Source: Macrococcoides canis (GTDB lineage: Bacteria > Bacillota > Bacilli > Staphylococcales > Staphylococcaceae). Taken from it: DNA of 64,000 bases. Shown one piece after another: positions 56,431 to 64,000 of this stretch (positions are counted from its first letter, which is position 1; the number at the start of each line of letters is the position of its first letter). Location: contig NZ_CP021059.1 of assembly GCF_002119805.1 (NCBI RefSeq), positions 806,001-870,000 on the forward strand. Reading direction: 5' to 3'. Below the pieces are notes generated by a model. That model worked only from the letters and a program-made list of their open reading frames with translations. It had not been told where the DNA came from and searched no databases. Both the position numbers and the translations under genes were made by a program.

Positions 56431-57693
56431 ATGAACTGGATTAAAAAGCATTTCGAGATTCTGATTGGATATCTTCTAGGCATCATGAGCATTATTCTCG
56501 GAATATTTGTCATTGTGAATCATAAGCAGATTTCACATTTTAAAGACGTCGACATCAATAAGATGCATATGTATAGTTTCTTTGACTTTATCAATATTTA
56601 TGCGTTTGAACTGATCAAGCTGCTCAGTCACTATATCAATCAGTTTACACTCGTATTTGGTGTACTGTTTATCGTTATCGGCGGTGCATTCTTCTATGTA
56701 TCGCGTAAGCTCAGACAGACGACGCTTTATGATAAGACGATTGCTCAAGTTTATCTGCTGTTTGGCGGATTGCTGTATATCGTTACTTCGATTCTTATCT
56801 TTGAGATGTATGGTTTCTATGCGCTGTTATATCTGCTCTTTTTTGTAAGCGTGGTGTATTATACTTTGAACAGAAAGCGTCTGAATGTGCATTTTAGGAA
56901 GCTGCATATCAATATCCTTATATTCATCTATGCGCTCGCTTACTTTATGACGCAGCTTGCGGTCTATGATAATTTGAATAAAGAGAAGGTGACACCGCTA
57001 GATGTGATGACCATCAACTTCTTCTTTATTGTGCTTGTGCTGCTGGCGACACTTTGTCTTGTGAACTATGTCTTCTTAAAGCGTACGCTCGTTAAAGTGT
57101 CTGATCAGATGAAACGTACTGAGAAGAAGCGTGATTCTAAGATCAGTCGCATGATCCGTGAGAATACGAATATGACCATCAACAGACTTTCGGAAGAGAC
57201 GTTGAAATTCGATGAAAAGATTGTCCTTATGATGCAGAAGTTCTCGCTACGCAAGCTTATCAACTTGCAGGATGACGATATTCCGTCATGGTTTAAGTAT
57301 CCGCGCTGGATTAAAGCGTTTCATATCGAGCTGCTCTTAAGCGCACTGCTGTTTATCATTACCGTAATCGAGCTGAATAACCGCAACGTGCTGTTTGAAG
57401 CGACGAAGTTCAATGTTGTGAAGATGCAGTATTTCTATGAATGGATCAATTTATTCGGTCTGCTTGTCATTATCGTGCTGTATATTTATTTTACATTGAT
57501 GATCCGTTTTAGATCTCGTGGATATTACGGACAGCTATTTACAATCTCATTTTTAATGATTAAAGTGATTGTTAGTTTTTACTTGATGCTCTTCAAAGGA
57601 ATCAACTTATCGTTATTCATCCCTCCGATACTGATATTACTGTTGTTAATACAGTTACCGCTGTATTTGATTCATCTGCAGCGAAGATATTGA
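56431..57693 (+). CDS. multi-spanning membrane protein of unknown function
   Basis: A 420-residue protein with about ten hydrophobic helices in two groups. Between them (about residues 225-290) is a soluble, basic and partly coiled cytoplasmic stretch (QMKRTEKKRDSKISRMIREN). The last helix ends in an aromatic-basic tail. No catalytic motif or named family is recognised. Good GAGGTGG ribosome site and own promoter. It is a single-gene unit between the small acidic gene and the leader element. Confidence 0.65.
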   Translation: MNWIKKHFEILIGYLLGIMSIILGIFVIVNHKQISHFKDVDINKMHMYSFFDFINIYAFELIKLLSHYINQFTLVFGVLFIVIGGAFFYVSRKLRQTTLYDKTIAQVYLLFGGLLYIVTSILIFEMYGFYALLYLLFFVSVVYYTLNRKRLNVHFRKLHINILIFIYALAYFMTQLAVYDNLNKEKVTPLDVMTINFFFIVLVLLATLCLVNYVFLKRTLVKVSDQMKRTEKKRDSKISRMIRENTNMTINRLSEETLKFDEKIVLMMQKFSLRKLINLQDDDIPSWFKYPRWIKAFHIELLLSALLFIITVIELNNRNVLFEATKFNVVKMQYFYEWINLFGLLVIIVLYIYFTLMIRFRSRGYYGQLFTISFLMIKVIVSFYLMLFKGINLSLFIPPILILLLLIQLPLYLIHLQRRY

Positions 57694-57725
57694 TAATTTC
57701 ATTCTGACGATTTCATGAAATTCTA

Positions 57726-57754
57726 TTGTGAAAATCAGCAATTCACGATATAAT
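57726..57754 (+). promoter_or_regulatory. strong promoter of the leader/sRNA unit
   Basis: TTGTGA (57726-57731), a 17-bp spacer and consensus TATAAT (57749-57754). Transcription should start near GG at 57761. Confidence 0.75.
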
Positions 57755-57760
57755 CGTTAT

Positions 57761-57846
57761 GGAAACGTTACCATGGGGATGGGAGAAATTTCCGTGAATC
57801 AAATAATGAACGTGCAATAGACATCTGATAGAGATGTCTATTTTTT
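57761..57846 (+). ncRNA. predicted 86-nt leader or small RNA ending in an intrinsic terminator
   Basis: From the predicted start at 57761 to a T-run at 57846. The RNA begins GGAAACGTT; ACGTT (57765-57769) can pair with AACGT (57809-57813), and GGAAA with TTTCC (57789-57793). The terminator has an 11-bp perfect stem (AATAGACATCT, 57816-57826, and complement, 57832-57842) and Ts to 57846. It may be an attenuator leader for the methyltransferase gene 39 nt downstream, or an independent small RNA. I do not recognise a known riboswitch class. Confidence 0.55.
57794..57820 (+). CDS. possible 8-residue leader peptide
   Basis: GTG 57794 opens MNQIMNVQ and stops at TAG 57818-57820, inside the left arm of the terminator. 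GGGAG lies 8 nt upstream. The frame is also open from ATG 57773 (15 residues). A peptide stopping inside a terminator stem is the usual layout of ribosome-mediated attenuation. Existence is inference. Confidence 0.35.
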   Translation: MNQIMNVQ

Positions 57847-57884
57847 ATGGTATAGTTAATGTATTAAAGTTTAAGGAGAAATAT

Positions 57885-59051
57885 ATGAAAAATGTAACGA
57901 TCAAACGTAGTAAGCAGCAGAAATTCACCCATGGTTATGTACTGCTGGAGACAGATGATGTGTATCAGACAGATCAGATTGAAGAAGGGGAACTGTTTAC
58001 TGTAAAGACAGAACAAGGTGAACTTATCGGTACCTTCTATTCAGGGTTGCAGCATAAAGGACTGGGCTGGAAGGTAAGTGATGCCTATTTACAGTTTATC
58101 GATGCTTCATATTTTATTGACCTCTTTGAAAAGGCGAATGAAGAGCGTGTGTCTCTATATAACAGTACGGATACGAATGCTTTCAGACTGTATAATGGCG
58201 AAGGTGACGGGCTCGGCGGCTTTACGATAGACAGTTACGACGGTCATCTGCTGATCACGTGGTATTCAAAAGGGATCTATTATTTCAAGAAGGATATTGT
58301 TGACGCTGTAGAAGCAGTATTTGAGTATAGGACGATCTACGAGAAGCTCCGCTATGATAAGAACGTGCCGACGAATCAGGTGAGCGATGAAGGTACAGAA
58401 TTTCCGATTATCATCAAGGAGAACAACCTGCATTATATGATCGATCTGACAGACGGTGCGATGACCGGATTGTTCTTAGATCAGCGCGATGTAAGAAAGA
58501 AGCTGCTGCAGATGGATACGAAGCACAATGACATGCTGAATTTATTTGCTTATTCAGGAGGCTTCTCTGTAGCAGTCGGCAGCAATGGCTATAAAACAAC
58601 AAATGTCGATATCGCGAAACGTTCGATTGAACTGATGCAGCAGAACTTTGCATTAAACGAGATGAATCTGGAGGATCAGACATTTATCACGATGGACGCA
58701 TTTGATGCGCTCGCTTACTTTACACGTCACTTAAAGACATTCGATATTATCGTTATCGATCCACCGAGCTTCTCGCGTCATAAGAAGAAAGTATTTACGG
58801 TTAAGGATAACTATCATGAACTGATTACTCAGGCGCTGCCGCTCGTCAATTACGGCGGATATCTCGTGCTGTCTACAAACGCGTCGAATGTGTCGCTCAA
58901 GCATTTCAGAACAATGATAGAGGAGACACTGAAAGAGCGCGCAGATTACGAGATTGAGCAGATCATGGGTCTGCCGAAAGACTTTAAGACGACAGATAAG
59001 TATAAAGCCTCTAAATATTTGAAAGTTGTCTTCGTAAAGATTAAAGGATGA
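57885..59051 (+). CDS. SAM-dependent rRNA (cytosine) methyltransferase, RlmI/YwbD type
   Basis: A 388-residue methyltransferase. An N-terminal PUA domain (about 1-75) is followed by an RlmI-type EEHD-like domain and a Rossmann methyltransferase: LNLFAYSGGFSVAVGSNGYK near 210 (SAM loop), DIVIDPPSFSR-type sequence near 283 (read IIVIDPPSFSRHKKK). The family methylates C5 of a 23S rRNA cytosine. The start ATG 57885 has AAGGAG; the in-frame start at 57834 lies in the terminator and is rejected. Expression depends on read-through of the upstream terminator or on a weak local TATAGT. Confidence 0.85.
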   Translation: MKNVTIKRSKQQKFTHGYVLLETDDVYQTDQIEEGELFTVKTEQGELIGTFYSGLQHKGLGWKVSDAYLQFIDASYFIDLFEKANEERVSLYNSTDTNAFRLYNGEGDGLGGFTIDSYDGHLLITWYSKGIYYFKKDIVDAVEAVFEYRTIYEKLRYDKNVPTNQVSDEGTEFPIIIKENNLHYMIDLTDGAMTGLFLDQRDVRKKLLQMDTKHNDMLNLFAYSGGFSVAVGSNGYKTTNVDIAKRSIELMQQNFALNEMNLEDQTFITMDAFDALAYFTRHLKTFDIIVIDPPSFSRHKKKVFTVKDNYHELITQALPLVNYGGYLVLSTNASNVSLKHFRTMIEETLKERADYEIEQIMGLPKDFKTTDKYKASKYLKVVFVKIKG

Positions 59052-59110
59052 TTAAATAATAAGGATTCTGGGAATATAGCACTAGACATTTATTTTAGGA
59101 GGAATCCACT

Positions 59111-59644
59111 ATGGGATTATTAGATACTGCCATTGATATGGCGACAAAACAATTTACGAATAATAAAGAAGTGAAGACGATCAACAGCTTGCCGCAAAGT
59201 GAAGCGGATCTTATAGAACGTCGTAAGCGCGCAGAAAGTATGCTGCACAATAAATCGCTAATGTCATCTGCAGCAGCCGTCGTGCCTATTCCAGGGCTTG
59301 ATGTCACAGCGGACTTAAAGCTGATGACGGATATTATCGAGAATATCAATAAAGAGTATGGTTTAAGCCATAAACAGGTCAGCGGTTATACAGATGATAT
59401 TAAACAGAAGATCGTATTTTCAGCTGCGAAGTCGGGTAGTGACTTTATCGGCAAAAAGATTACTAAAGGCTTTGTTGCTGTTGTATTCAAGATGATGCTG
59501 CGTCGTGAGGCATTGAAACAGTCGAAATGGGTTCCGGTTATCGGACAGGCGATCAGTGGCACAATCAGCTATTATATGATGAAGAAGCTCGGGGAGAAAC
59601 ATATCGACAAATGTGAACGTGTAGCACGCGACCTCATGGTTTAA
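59111..59644 (+). CDS. DUF697/EcsC-like protein
   Basis: A 177-residue protein. Residues about 40-80 include SSAAAVVPIPGLDVTADLKL, in the style of the hydrophobic 'PxPGxD' helix hairpin of DUF697 and EcsC proteins. A second Gly-rich hydrophobic hairpin (WVPVIGQAISGTISYYMM) lies near 137-155. It is probably membrane-associated. AGGAGG precedes the start. Stands alone between the methyltransferase and ptsH. Family assignment is by pattern; function unknown. Confidence 0.55.
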   Translation: MGLLDTAIDMATKQFTNNKEVKTINSLPQSEADLIERRKRAESMLHNKSLMSSAAAVVPIPGLDVTADLKLMTDIIENINKEYGLSHKQVSGYTDDIKQKIVFSAAKSGSDFIGKKITKGFVAVVFKMMLRREALKQSKWVPVIGQAISGTISYYMMKKLGEKHIDKCERVARDLMV

Positions 59645-59695
59645 AAGTTTTGTGAATATTTGAACACAAATGTCTGAAAGCGCGTTATATCGTGT

Positions 59696-59732
59696 CCAAA
59701 TAATTGAGTTTACTCAAAAAATTTGGTATATT
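59696..59732 (+). promoter_or_regulatory. ptsHI promoter within a long palindrome
   Basis: TTGAGT (59704-59709), a 17-bp spacer and TATATT (59727-59732). The -35 and spacer lie within an inverted repeat: CCAAAT and ATTTGG outer arms (59696-59701, 59721-59726), and TTGAGT with ACTCAA inner arms (59704-59709, 59712-59717). A regulator binding here would block the promoter. Confidence 0.6.
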
Positions 59733-59801
59733 GAAAACGTATAGACAAGTAGTTTATATATTAAATTAATGCTTAATGCAGCCAAAAGGAGACTATTTAT
59801 T

Positions 59802-60068
59802 ATGGAACAAAAATCTTATGTAATTATCGACGAAACAGGAATTCACGCACGTCCAGCAACAATGCTGGTTCAAACTGCAAGCAAATTCGAATCTGATATT
59901 CAGTTAGAATACAATGCGAAGAAAGTGAACTTAAAGTCAATCATGGGTGTTATGAGTCTAGGTGTTGGTAAAGACGCAGAAATTACAATCTACGCTGAAG
60001 GTAGCGACGAGAAAGAAGCAATTGAAGCGATCAGCGAAGTATTAGTTAAAGAAGGTTTAAGCAAATAA
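59802..60068 (+). CDS. ptsH: phosphocarrier protein HPr
   Basis: An 88-residue PTS carrier. His15 lies in [13 protein letters not shown], and Ser46, the HPr-kinase target, in [14 protein letters not shown]. It moves phosphate from Enzyme I to sugar permeases and, as P-Ser-HPr, acts with CcpA. The start follows AAAAGGAG. It overlaps ptsI by one base. Confidence 0.97.
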   Translation: MEQKSYVIIDETGIHARPATMLVQTASKFESDIQLEYNAKKVNLKSIMGVMSLGVGKDAEITIYAEGSDEKEAIEAISEVLVKEGLSK

Positions 60069-61777
60069 TGACAACTTTAAAAGGTATCGGTGCATCAGAT
60101 GGCATCGCGATTGCGAAAGCATACCTTTTGGTTGAACCTGATCTGTCTTTTAACAATGAAAAAGTAGCAGACACAGATGCAGAAGTAGAGAAATTCAAAG
60201 CTGCCATCAATCAATCAAAGGTAGAATTAACACAGATTCGCAATAATGCAGAAGTAGCGCTTGGCCCGGATAAGGCGGCAATCTTTGATGCACATCTGCT
60301 TGTACTTGAAGACCCTGAACTTATTAACCCGATTGAAGATAACATTCGAAATAATCAAATGAACGCAGCAGCAAGTCTATCTGAAGTTTCAACGAACTTC
60401 ATCACAATTTTTGAATCGATGGATAATGAATATATGAAAGAACGTGCAGCAGATATTAAAGATGTATCTAAACGCGTATTATCACATATTCTTGGTGTGT
60501 CACTGCCTAATCCGACGATGATCGATGAGCCTGTTGTTATCATTGCTGAAGACTTAACACCTTCTGATACTGCACAACTGAACAAGAAGTTCGTTCAAGG
60601 GTTTGCGACGAATATCGGTGGCCGCACAAGTCATTCAGCGATTATGAGCCGTTCATTAGAAATCCCAGCGGTTGTCGGTACGAAAAATATTACTGAATCC
60701 GTTAAGCAAGGAGATTTTGTAATTGTTGACGGTATTACAGGTGAGGTCATCATCAATCCAGATGAGCAGACGATCACTGGGTACAAAGCACGTCAATCTG
60801 CTTTCTTACAAGAGAAAGAAGAATTAAAGCAGCTTGTCAACGATAAGACAGTTACTAAAGAAGGTAAGCATGTAGAGCTTGCTGCAAATATCGGTACACC
60901 GAATGATCTTGAAGGTGTTAAGAACAACGGTGCAGAAGGTATCGGATTATATCGTACAGAGTTCCTGTATATGGGACGCGATGCAATGCCTACTGAAGAC
61001 GAGCAGTATGAAGCCTACAAGAAAGTATTATCTGAGATGGATGGTAAACGTGTTGTCGTCCGTACATTAGATATCGGTGGAGATAAAGAGCTTCCATACT
61101 TAAACTTACCGAAAGAGATGAACCCGTTCCTTGGATACCGTGCGATTCGACTTTGTCTGGATCAGCAGGATATCTTCAGAACACAGCTACGTGCATTACT
61201 GCGTGCGTCAAGCCACGGTAAACTGAGCATCATGTTCCCGATGATTGCAACGATCAACGAGTTCCGTGAGGCGAAAGCAATCTTGGAAGAAGAGAAAGAG
61301 AAATTAACTGCAGATAAAGTTAAAGTTGCTGACGATATCGAACTTGGTATTATGGTTGAAATTCCGTCTACAGCAGCAATGGCTGATATCTTTGCGAAAG
61401 AAGTTGACTTCTTCAGTATCGGTACGAATGACCTTATCCAGTATACGATGGCAGCTGACCGTATGAGTGAGCGCGTATCTTATCTTTACCAGCCTTACAA
61501 TCCAGCAATCTTAAGACTGATCAAACAAGTTATCGATGCAAGTCATAAAGAAGGCAAATGGACAGGTATGTGTGGAGAGATGGCGGGCGATTCGACAGCG
61601 ATTCCATTATTACTTGGTCTAGGTCTGGATGAATTCAGTATGAGTGCGACAAGTATTTTAAGTGCACGTCGCCAGATTAAGAACTTAAGTCAGCCAGAGA
61701 TGGCTAAAGTTGCTGAACAGGCTTTAAACTGTGCAACACAGGAAGAAGTCGTACAGCTAGTAGATGCTTATCTATAA
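60068..61777 (+). CDS. ptsI: PTS Enzyme I
   Basis: A 569-residue phosphoenolpyruvate-protein phosphotransferase. The phospho-His is in [20 protein letters not shown] near 187; the PEP-binding part has [19 protein letters not shown] near 293, [14 protein letters not shown] near 450, and the Cys acid in GMCGEMAGD near 501. Length is as in staphylococci. With HPr it is the general PTS system. Ends at a bidirectional terminator. Confidence 0.97.
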   Translation: MTTLKGIGASDGIAIAKAYLLVEPDLSFNNEKVADTDAEVEKFKAAINQSKVELTQIRNNAEVALGPDKAAIFDAHLLVLEDPELINPIEDNIRNNQMNAAASLSEVSTNFITIFESMDNEYMKERAADIKDVSKRVLSHILGVSLPNPTMIDEPVVIIAEDLTPSDTAQLNKKFVQGFATNIGGRTSHSAIMSRSLEIPAVVGTKNITESVKQGDFVIVDGITGEVIINPDEQTITGYKARQSAFLQEKEELKQLVNDKTVTKEGKHVELAANIGTPNDLEGVKNNGAEGIGLYRTEFLYMGRDAMPTEDEQYEAYKKVLSEMDGKRVVVRTLDIGGDKELPYLNLPKEMNPFLGYRAIRLCLDQQDIFRTQLRALLRASSHGKLSIMFPMIATINEFREAKAILEEEKEKLTADKVKVADDIELGIMVEIPSTAAMADIFAKEVDFFSIGTNDLIQYTMAADRMSERVSYLYQPYNPAILRLIKQVIDASHKEGKWTGMCGEMAGDSTAIPLLLGLGLDEFSMSATSILSARRQIKNLSQPEMAKVAEQALNCATQEEVVQLVDAYL

Positions 61778-61800
61778 TTTGAGAACATTCTTAAATAAAA

Positions 61801-61844
61801 CCCGAACGATAGAGAACAGAATTTACATGTCTCTTTCGTTCGGG
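61801..61844. terminator. bidirectional terminator between ptsI and the metallophosphoesterase gene
   Basis: CCCGAACGA (61801-61809) pairs with TCGTTCGGG (61836-61844), with further AGAGA/TCTCT pairing inside. T-rich runs lie on both sides. The outer sequence is shared with the atl terminator at 6042. Confidence 0.85.
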
Positions 61845-61859
61845 TTATTTGTTTATCAT

Positions 61860-62687
61860 CTATTGATAAAGTTCAATCAGAGTAATTTCAGGACGTGCAC
61901 CGATGCGTACAGGAAAGTGAGTCGTTCCAAGGCCTGTTGACGTATGAAGCTTCAGTTTATGCTGTCTGTACTTTAATGTATACAGTCCGCGGTAATACTT
62001 TCTGCCTAGCATCGGTCTTACTGGTGCACCGAGTAACGGCAACTTAATCTGTCCGCCATGTGCATGCCCAGAAAGCTGCAGGTCGACATCGAACTTCTTA
62101 GTGAATCGCGCAAAGTCTGGTTCATGGATCAGTGCAATTGTATAGGCTCTATGTGTCTTGTTACGCAGCATCTGTTCGATATTCCCACCACTATTGATGA
62201 TATCATCAGTCCCGCATATATAGATGGATTCATCATCGTATGTGATATATCTGCCGTAATTATTCAGAATCTCGATTTCAGCATGCTGCATAACTCGTTC
62301 CAGGTCATGTGTGCGATGTGCACGCTGATCATGATTACCATAGACGAAGAACTTATGTTGCGCCTGTATTGTCTTGAACAGGGGTATATAGCGATTAGAA
62401 TCCTCATTGAAACGATCGAGATTATCAAATACATCGCCAGTGATACAGACAATATCAGGTGTCAGCTGATTTACCTGCTGAATTACATGTATGAGGTCTT
62501 CATAGTCAAACTGAAAGCCGATATGCAGATCTGAAATATGGACGATTCGTAACGGTCTATCGTGTGCTTCATGTAATCCGTTAAGCTTAATATGGCTAAG
62601 CTTCAGGTGATTGACGGGATTTGGCATGAGCGGAATGAAACGTTCACCGAAACGATCGATAAAGCCATACATGAGCTGCTTAAGCAT
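61860..62687 (-). CDS. calcineurin-like metallophosphoesterase (YkuE-like)
   Basis: A 275-residue protein. All metal motifs are present: VHISDLHIGF near 50, ITGDVFDN near 82, YGNHDQRAH near 115, and SGHAHGGQIKLP near 211. It is the YkuE/membrane-proximal branch of the family, though no signal peptide is clear; an N-terminal amphipathic stretch is present. The start ATG 62687 overlaps the stop of the glutaredoxin-like gene by 8 nt; longer in-frame starts would read through that gene. Substrate unknown. Confidence 0.8.
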   Translation of the reverse strand: MLKQLMYGFIDRFGERFIPLMPNPVNHLKLSHIKLNGLHEAHDRPLRIVHISDLHIGFQFDYEDLIHVIQQVNQLTPDIVCITGDVFDNLDRFNEDSNRYIPLFKTIQAQHKFFVYGNHDQRAHRTHDLERVMQHAEIEILNNYGRYITYDDESIYICGTDDIINSGGNIEQMLRNKTHRAYTIALIHEPDFARFTKKFDVDLQLSGHAHGGQIKLPLLGAPVRPMLGRKYYRGLYTLKYRQHKLKLHTSTGLGTTHFPVRIGARPEITLIELYQ

Positions 62688-62904
62688 TGATGTACGCTTC
62701 GATCTTGTCGATATCCGGCTGATAGAATAGCTTATCGTCAATCTTGATAAGCGGTGTACTCATCGCATCGTAATCAATCATCTCAATCTTATAGGGCATA
62801 TGTGAAATATTCTTTTCAGTATATGTATAGCCTTTATTAGTGAAATATTGTTTTATAAATGTGCAAGGGGGACAATCGTCCTGTGTATAGATTTCTATAT
62901 TCAT
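62680..62904 (-). CDS. glutaredoxin-like thioredoxin-fold protein
   Basis: A 74-residue protein with a CPPC active site (residues 11-14) and the cis-Pro motif STPLIK near 49-54, so it is a NrdH/YruB-like small redox protein. GGAG lies 7 nt before ATG 62904; the ATG at 62910 is too close to it. Its stop overlaps the phosphoesterase start, so the two are coupled. It is divergent from cydA. Redox partner unknown. Confidence 0.8.
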   Translation of the reverse strand: MNIEIYTQDDCPPCTFIKQYFTNKGYTYTEKNISHMPYKIEMIDYDAMSTPLIKIDDKLFYQPDIDKIEAYINA

Positions 62905-63010
62905 ATTCATGCTCCTTTTTTTCATAATGACAAGATTATAACACAGATTTGTCATAAATAAGCGGTTCAATTACTTTAAAAAAGGTACAGAGTAATATAC
63001 AATGAGAATT

Positions 63011-63028
63011 ATGTGAGTATTATCACAA
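63011..63028 (+). promoter_or_regulatory. Rex-type operator upstream of cydA
   Basis: ATGTGA-GTATTA-TCACAA matches the Rex consensus TTGTGA-N6-TCACAA with a single mismatch in the first base. It lies 16 nt before the cydA start and downstream of a -10-like TAATAT (62992-62997), where binding would block transcription. Rex senses NADH/NAD and represses cyd genes in related Firmicutes. Confidence 0.75.
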
Positions 63029-63044
63029 AAGGAGGATTTTTTTC

Positions 63045-64000
63045 ATGGACGGACTCGTTATGAGTAGAATTTTAACTGCGATGACTTTAGGGTTTCATAT
63101 AATCTTCGCAACAATTGGTGTCGGTATGCCACTTATGATTATGATTGCTGAAGGTATCGGTATAAAGACAGGAGATATGAAATATATCGCGCTGGCACGT
63201 CGTATGGCGAAAGCATTTACGATTACAGTCGCTGTCGGTGTCGTTACGGGTACGATCATCGGATTGCAGCTGTCGTTATTATGGCCGTCGTTTATGAAGC
63301 TTGGTGGACAGGTGATCGCCTTACCATTATTCATGGAGACATTTGCGTTTTTCTTTGAAGCAATATTTTTAAGTATCTACCTTTATACTTGGGACCGTTT
63401 TAAAAATAGATGGATACACTGGATATTAAATATTCCGATCATTATCGGTTCAACTTTAAGTGCATTATTTATTACAAGTGTGAACTCATTTATGAATACA
63501 CCGCAAGGGTTTGATGTGAAAGACGGCGTGCTGGTCAATATCGATCCGATCGCAGCGATGTTCAATCCATCATTTCTCGTACGTTCATTCCACGTGGTTA
63601 CAACAGGCGGGATGACGATTGCTTTTTGTGTGGCGAGTGTTGCAGCAGTAAAGTTACTGAAGAATAAGTTTAACGAAGATAGAGATTATCATAAGTCAGC
63701 ACTTCATATGGCGATGATTATCGGTTTAATCTTCAGCATATTGACCATCCTTGCAGGGGACCTTTCTGCAAAGTTCCTGCATAATGAACAGCCGGAGAAA
63801 CTTGCAGCGATGGAATGGCATTTTGAATCAGAAAAAAATGCAGATCTTGTGCTCTTTGGGATTCTCGATGAAAAGACGCATGAAGTTAAAGGTGCAATCA
63901 AGATTCCTGGCGTCTTAAGCTTCTTAGCAGATAACAGCTTTGATACAGAAGTTAAAGGGCTGAATGAGATTAAAGCGGATGAACGCCCACCGTTAATTAT
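63045..64000 (+). CDS. cydA: cytochrome bd ubiquinol oxidase subunit I, 5' part
   Basis: 318 codons are open to the end of the window, so the 3' part is missing. The N-terminus (ILTAMTLGFHIIFATIGVGM) carries the haem-ligand-type His near residue 20, and a second conserved His is in FLVRSFHVVTTGGMTIAF near residue 185. Many transmembrane helices. AAAGGAGG precedes ATG 63045. The position after ptsHI is the same as in staphylococci. Terminal oxidase for low-oxygen respiration, probably followed by cydB beyond the window. Regulated by the Rex-type site. Confidence 0.93.
   Translation, partial: MDGLVMSRILTAMTLGFHIIFATIGVGMPLMIMIAEGIGIKTGDMKYIALARRMAKAFTITVAVGVVTGTIIGLQLSLLWPSFMKLGGQVIALPLFMETFAFFFEAIFLSIYLYTWDRFKNRWIHWILNIPIIIGSTLSALFITSVNSFMNTPQGFDVKDGVLVNIDPIAAMFNPSFLVRSFHVVTTGGMTIAFCVASVAAVKLLKNKFNEDRDYHKSALHMAMIIGLIFSILTILAGDLSAKFLHNEQPEKLAAMEWHFESEKNADLVLFGILDEKTHEVKGAIKIPGVLSFLADNSFDTEVKGLNEIKADERPPLI

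Noticed and set aside
57761-57846. Known riboswitch (guanidine, fluoride, preQ1, SAM) before the methyltransferase gene
   Set aside because: No conserved core of these classes was recognised. It is kept only as an unassigned leader or small RNA.
59650-59669. Rex-like site TTGTG-N10-CACAA upstream of ptsH
   Set aside because: The spacer is two bases too long for the Rex consensus (TTGTG-N8-CACAA), and ptsHI is not a usual Rex target.
62058-62534. A 158-codon plus-strand ORF inside the metallophosphoesterase gene
   Set aside because: The opposite strand has every catalytic motif of the phosphoesterase, and this ORF has no supporting features.

Overview
The window reads as chromosome of a low-GC Firmicute of the family Staphylococcaceae, most likely a Macrococcus or a close relative of Staphylococcus. 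The basis is gene content and order: a bifunctional Atl autolysin next to a DUF2538 gene and an LCP gene, a folD/purEKCSQLFMNHD locus followed by ptsHI and cydA, a SigS-like sigma factor beside comK, and staphylococcal-type TagGH and Cap proteins. I see no rRNA, tRNA, CRISPR array, transposase or prophage gene. Species assignment is inference.

Layout. 1-6 kb: the end of a 5'-nucleotidase-like gene, a membrane CPBP-like protein, a DUF2187 protein, a SigS-like sigma factor, a short comK, an M20/RocB-like peptidase, a membrane acyltransferase and a divergent MarR regulator. 6-11.6 kb: atl, DUF2538 and LCP genes, all on the minus strand. 11.9-39.7 kb: one long plus-strand surface-polysaccharide region made of two systems. 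System A (11.9-24.0 kb) has a UDP-ManNAc dehydrogenase, a TagG/TagH ABC exporter, several glycosyltransferases, two large proteins sharing a C-terminal module, and small proteins of unknown role. System B (24.2-39.7 kb) is a Wzx/Wzy capsule locus with a CapAB tyrosine-kinase pair, a CapD/PglF dehydratase, polymerase, flippase, glycosyltransferases, a fused oxidoreductase, a heparinase-like protein, a second UDP-ManNAc dehydrogenase and PglC/PglD/PglE-like enzymes that point to diacetylbacillosamine.

39.8-43.7 kb: divergent nsrR/hmp for nitric oxide defence, an acyltransferase gene broken by one in-frame stop, and a NERD-domain gene followed by an unusual long hairpin. 43.8-56.0 kb: folD on the minus strand and, divergently, eleven purine biosynthesis genes in one tight operon behind candidate PurR boxes. 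56-64 kb: a long intergenic palindrome, a 42-residue acidic protein, a membrane protein, a promoter-leader-terminator unit before an rRNA methyltransferase, a DUF697/EcsC-like protein, ptsHI with a palindromic promoter, a metallophosphoesterase with a glutaredoxin-like protein, and the start of cydA behind a Rex-type operator.

The surface genes fit together. Atl remodels peptidoglycan, the LCP protein is the type of enzyme that attaches undecaprenyl-linked glycopolymers to peptidoglycan, and the two polysaccharide systems would supply such polymers by two export routes. The most unusual material is system A with its paired large proteins and small coiled-coil partners, and the leader/terminator unit at 57.73-57.85 kb. 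All coordinates and motifs were read by eye; no database search was made.
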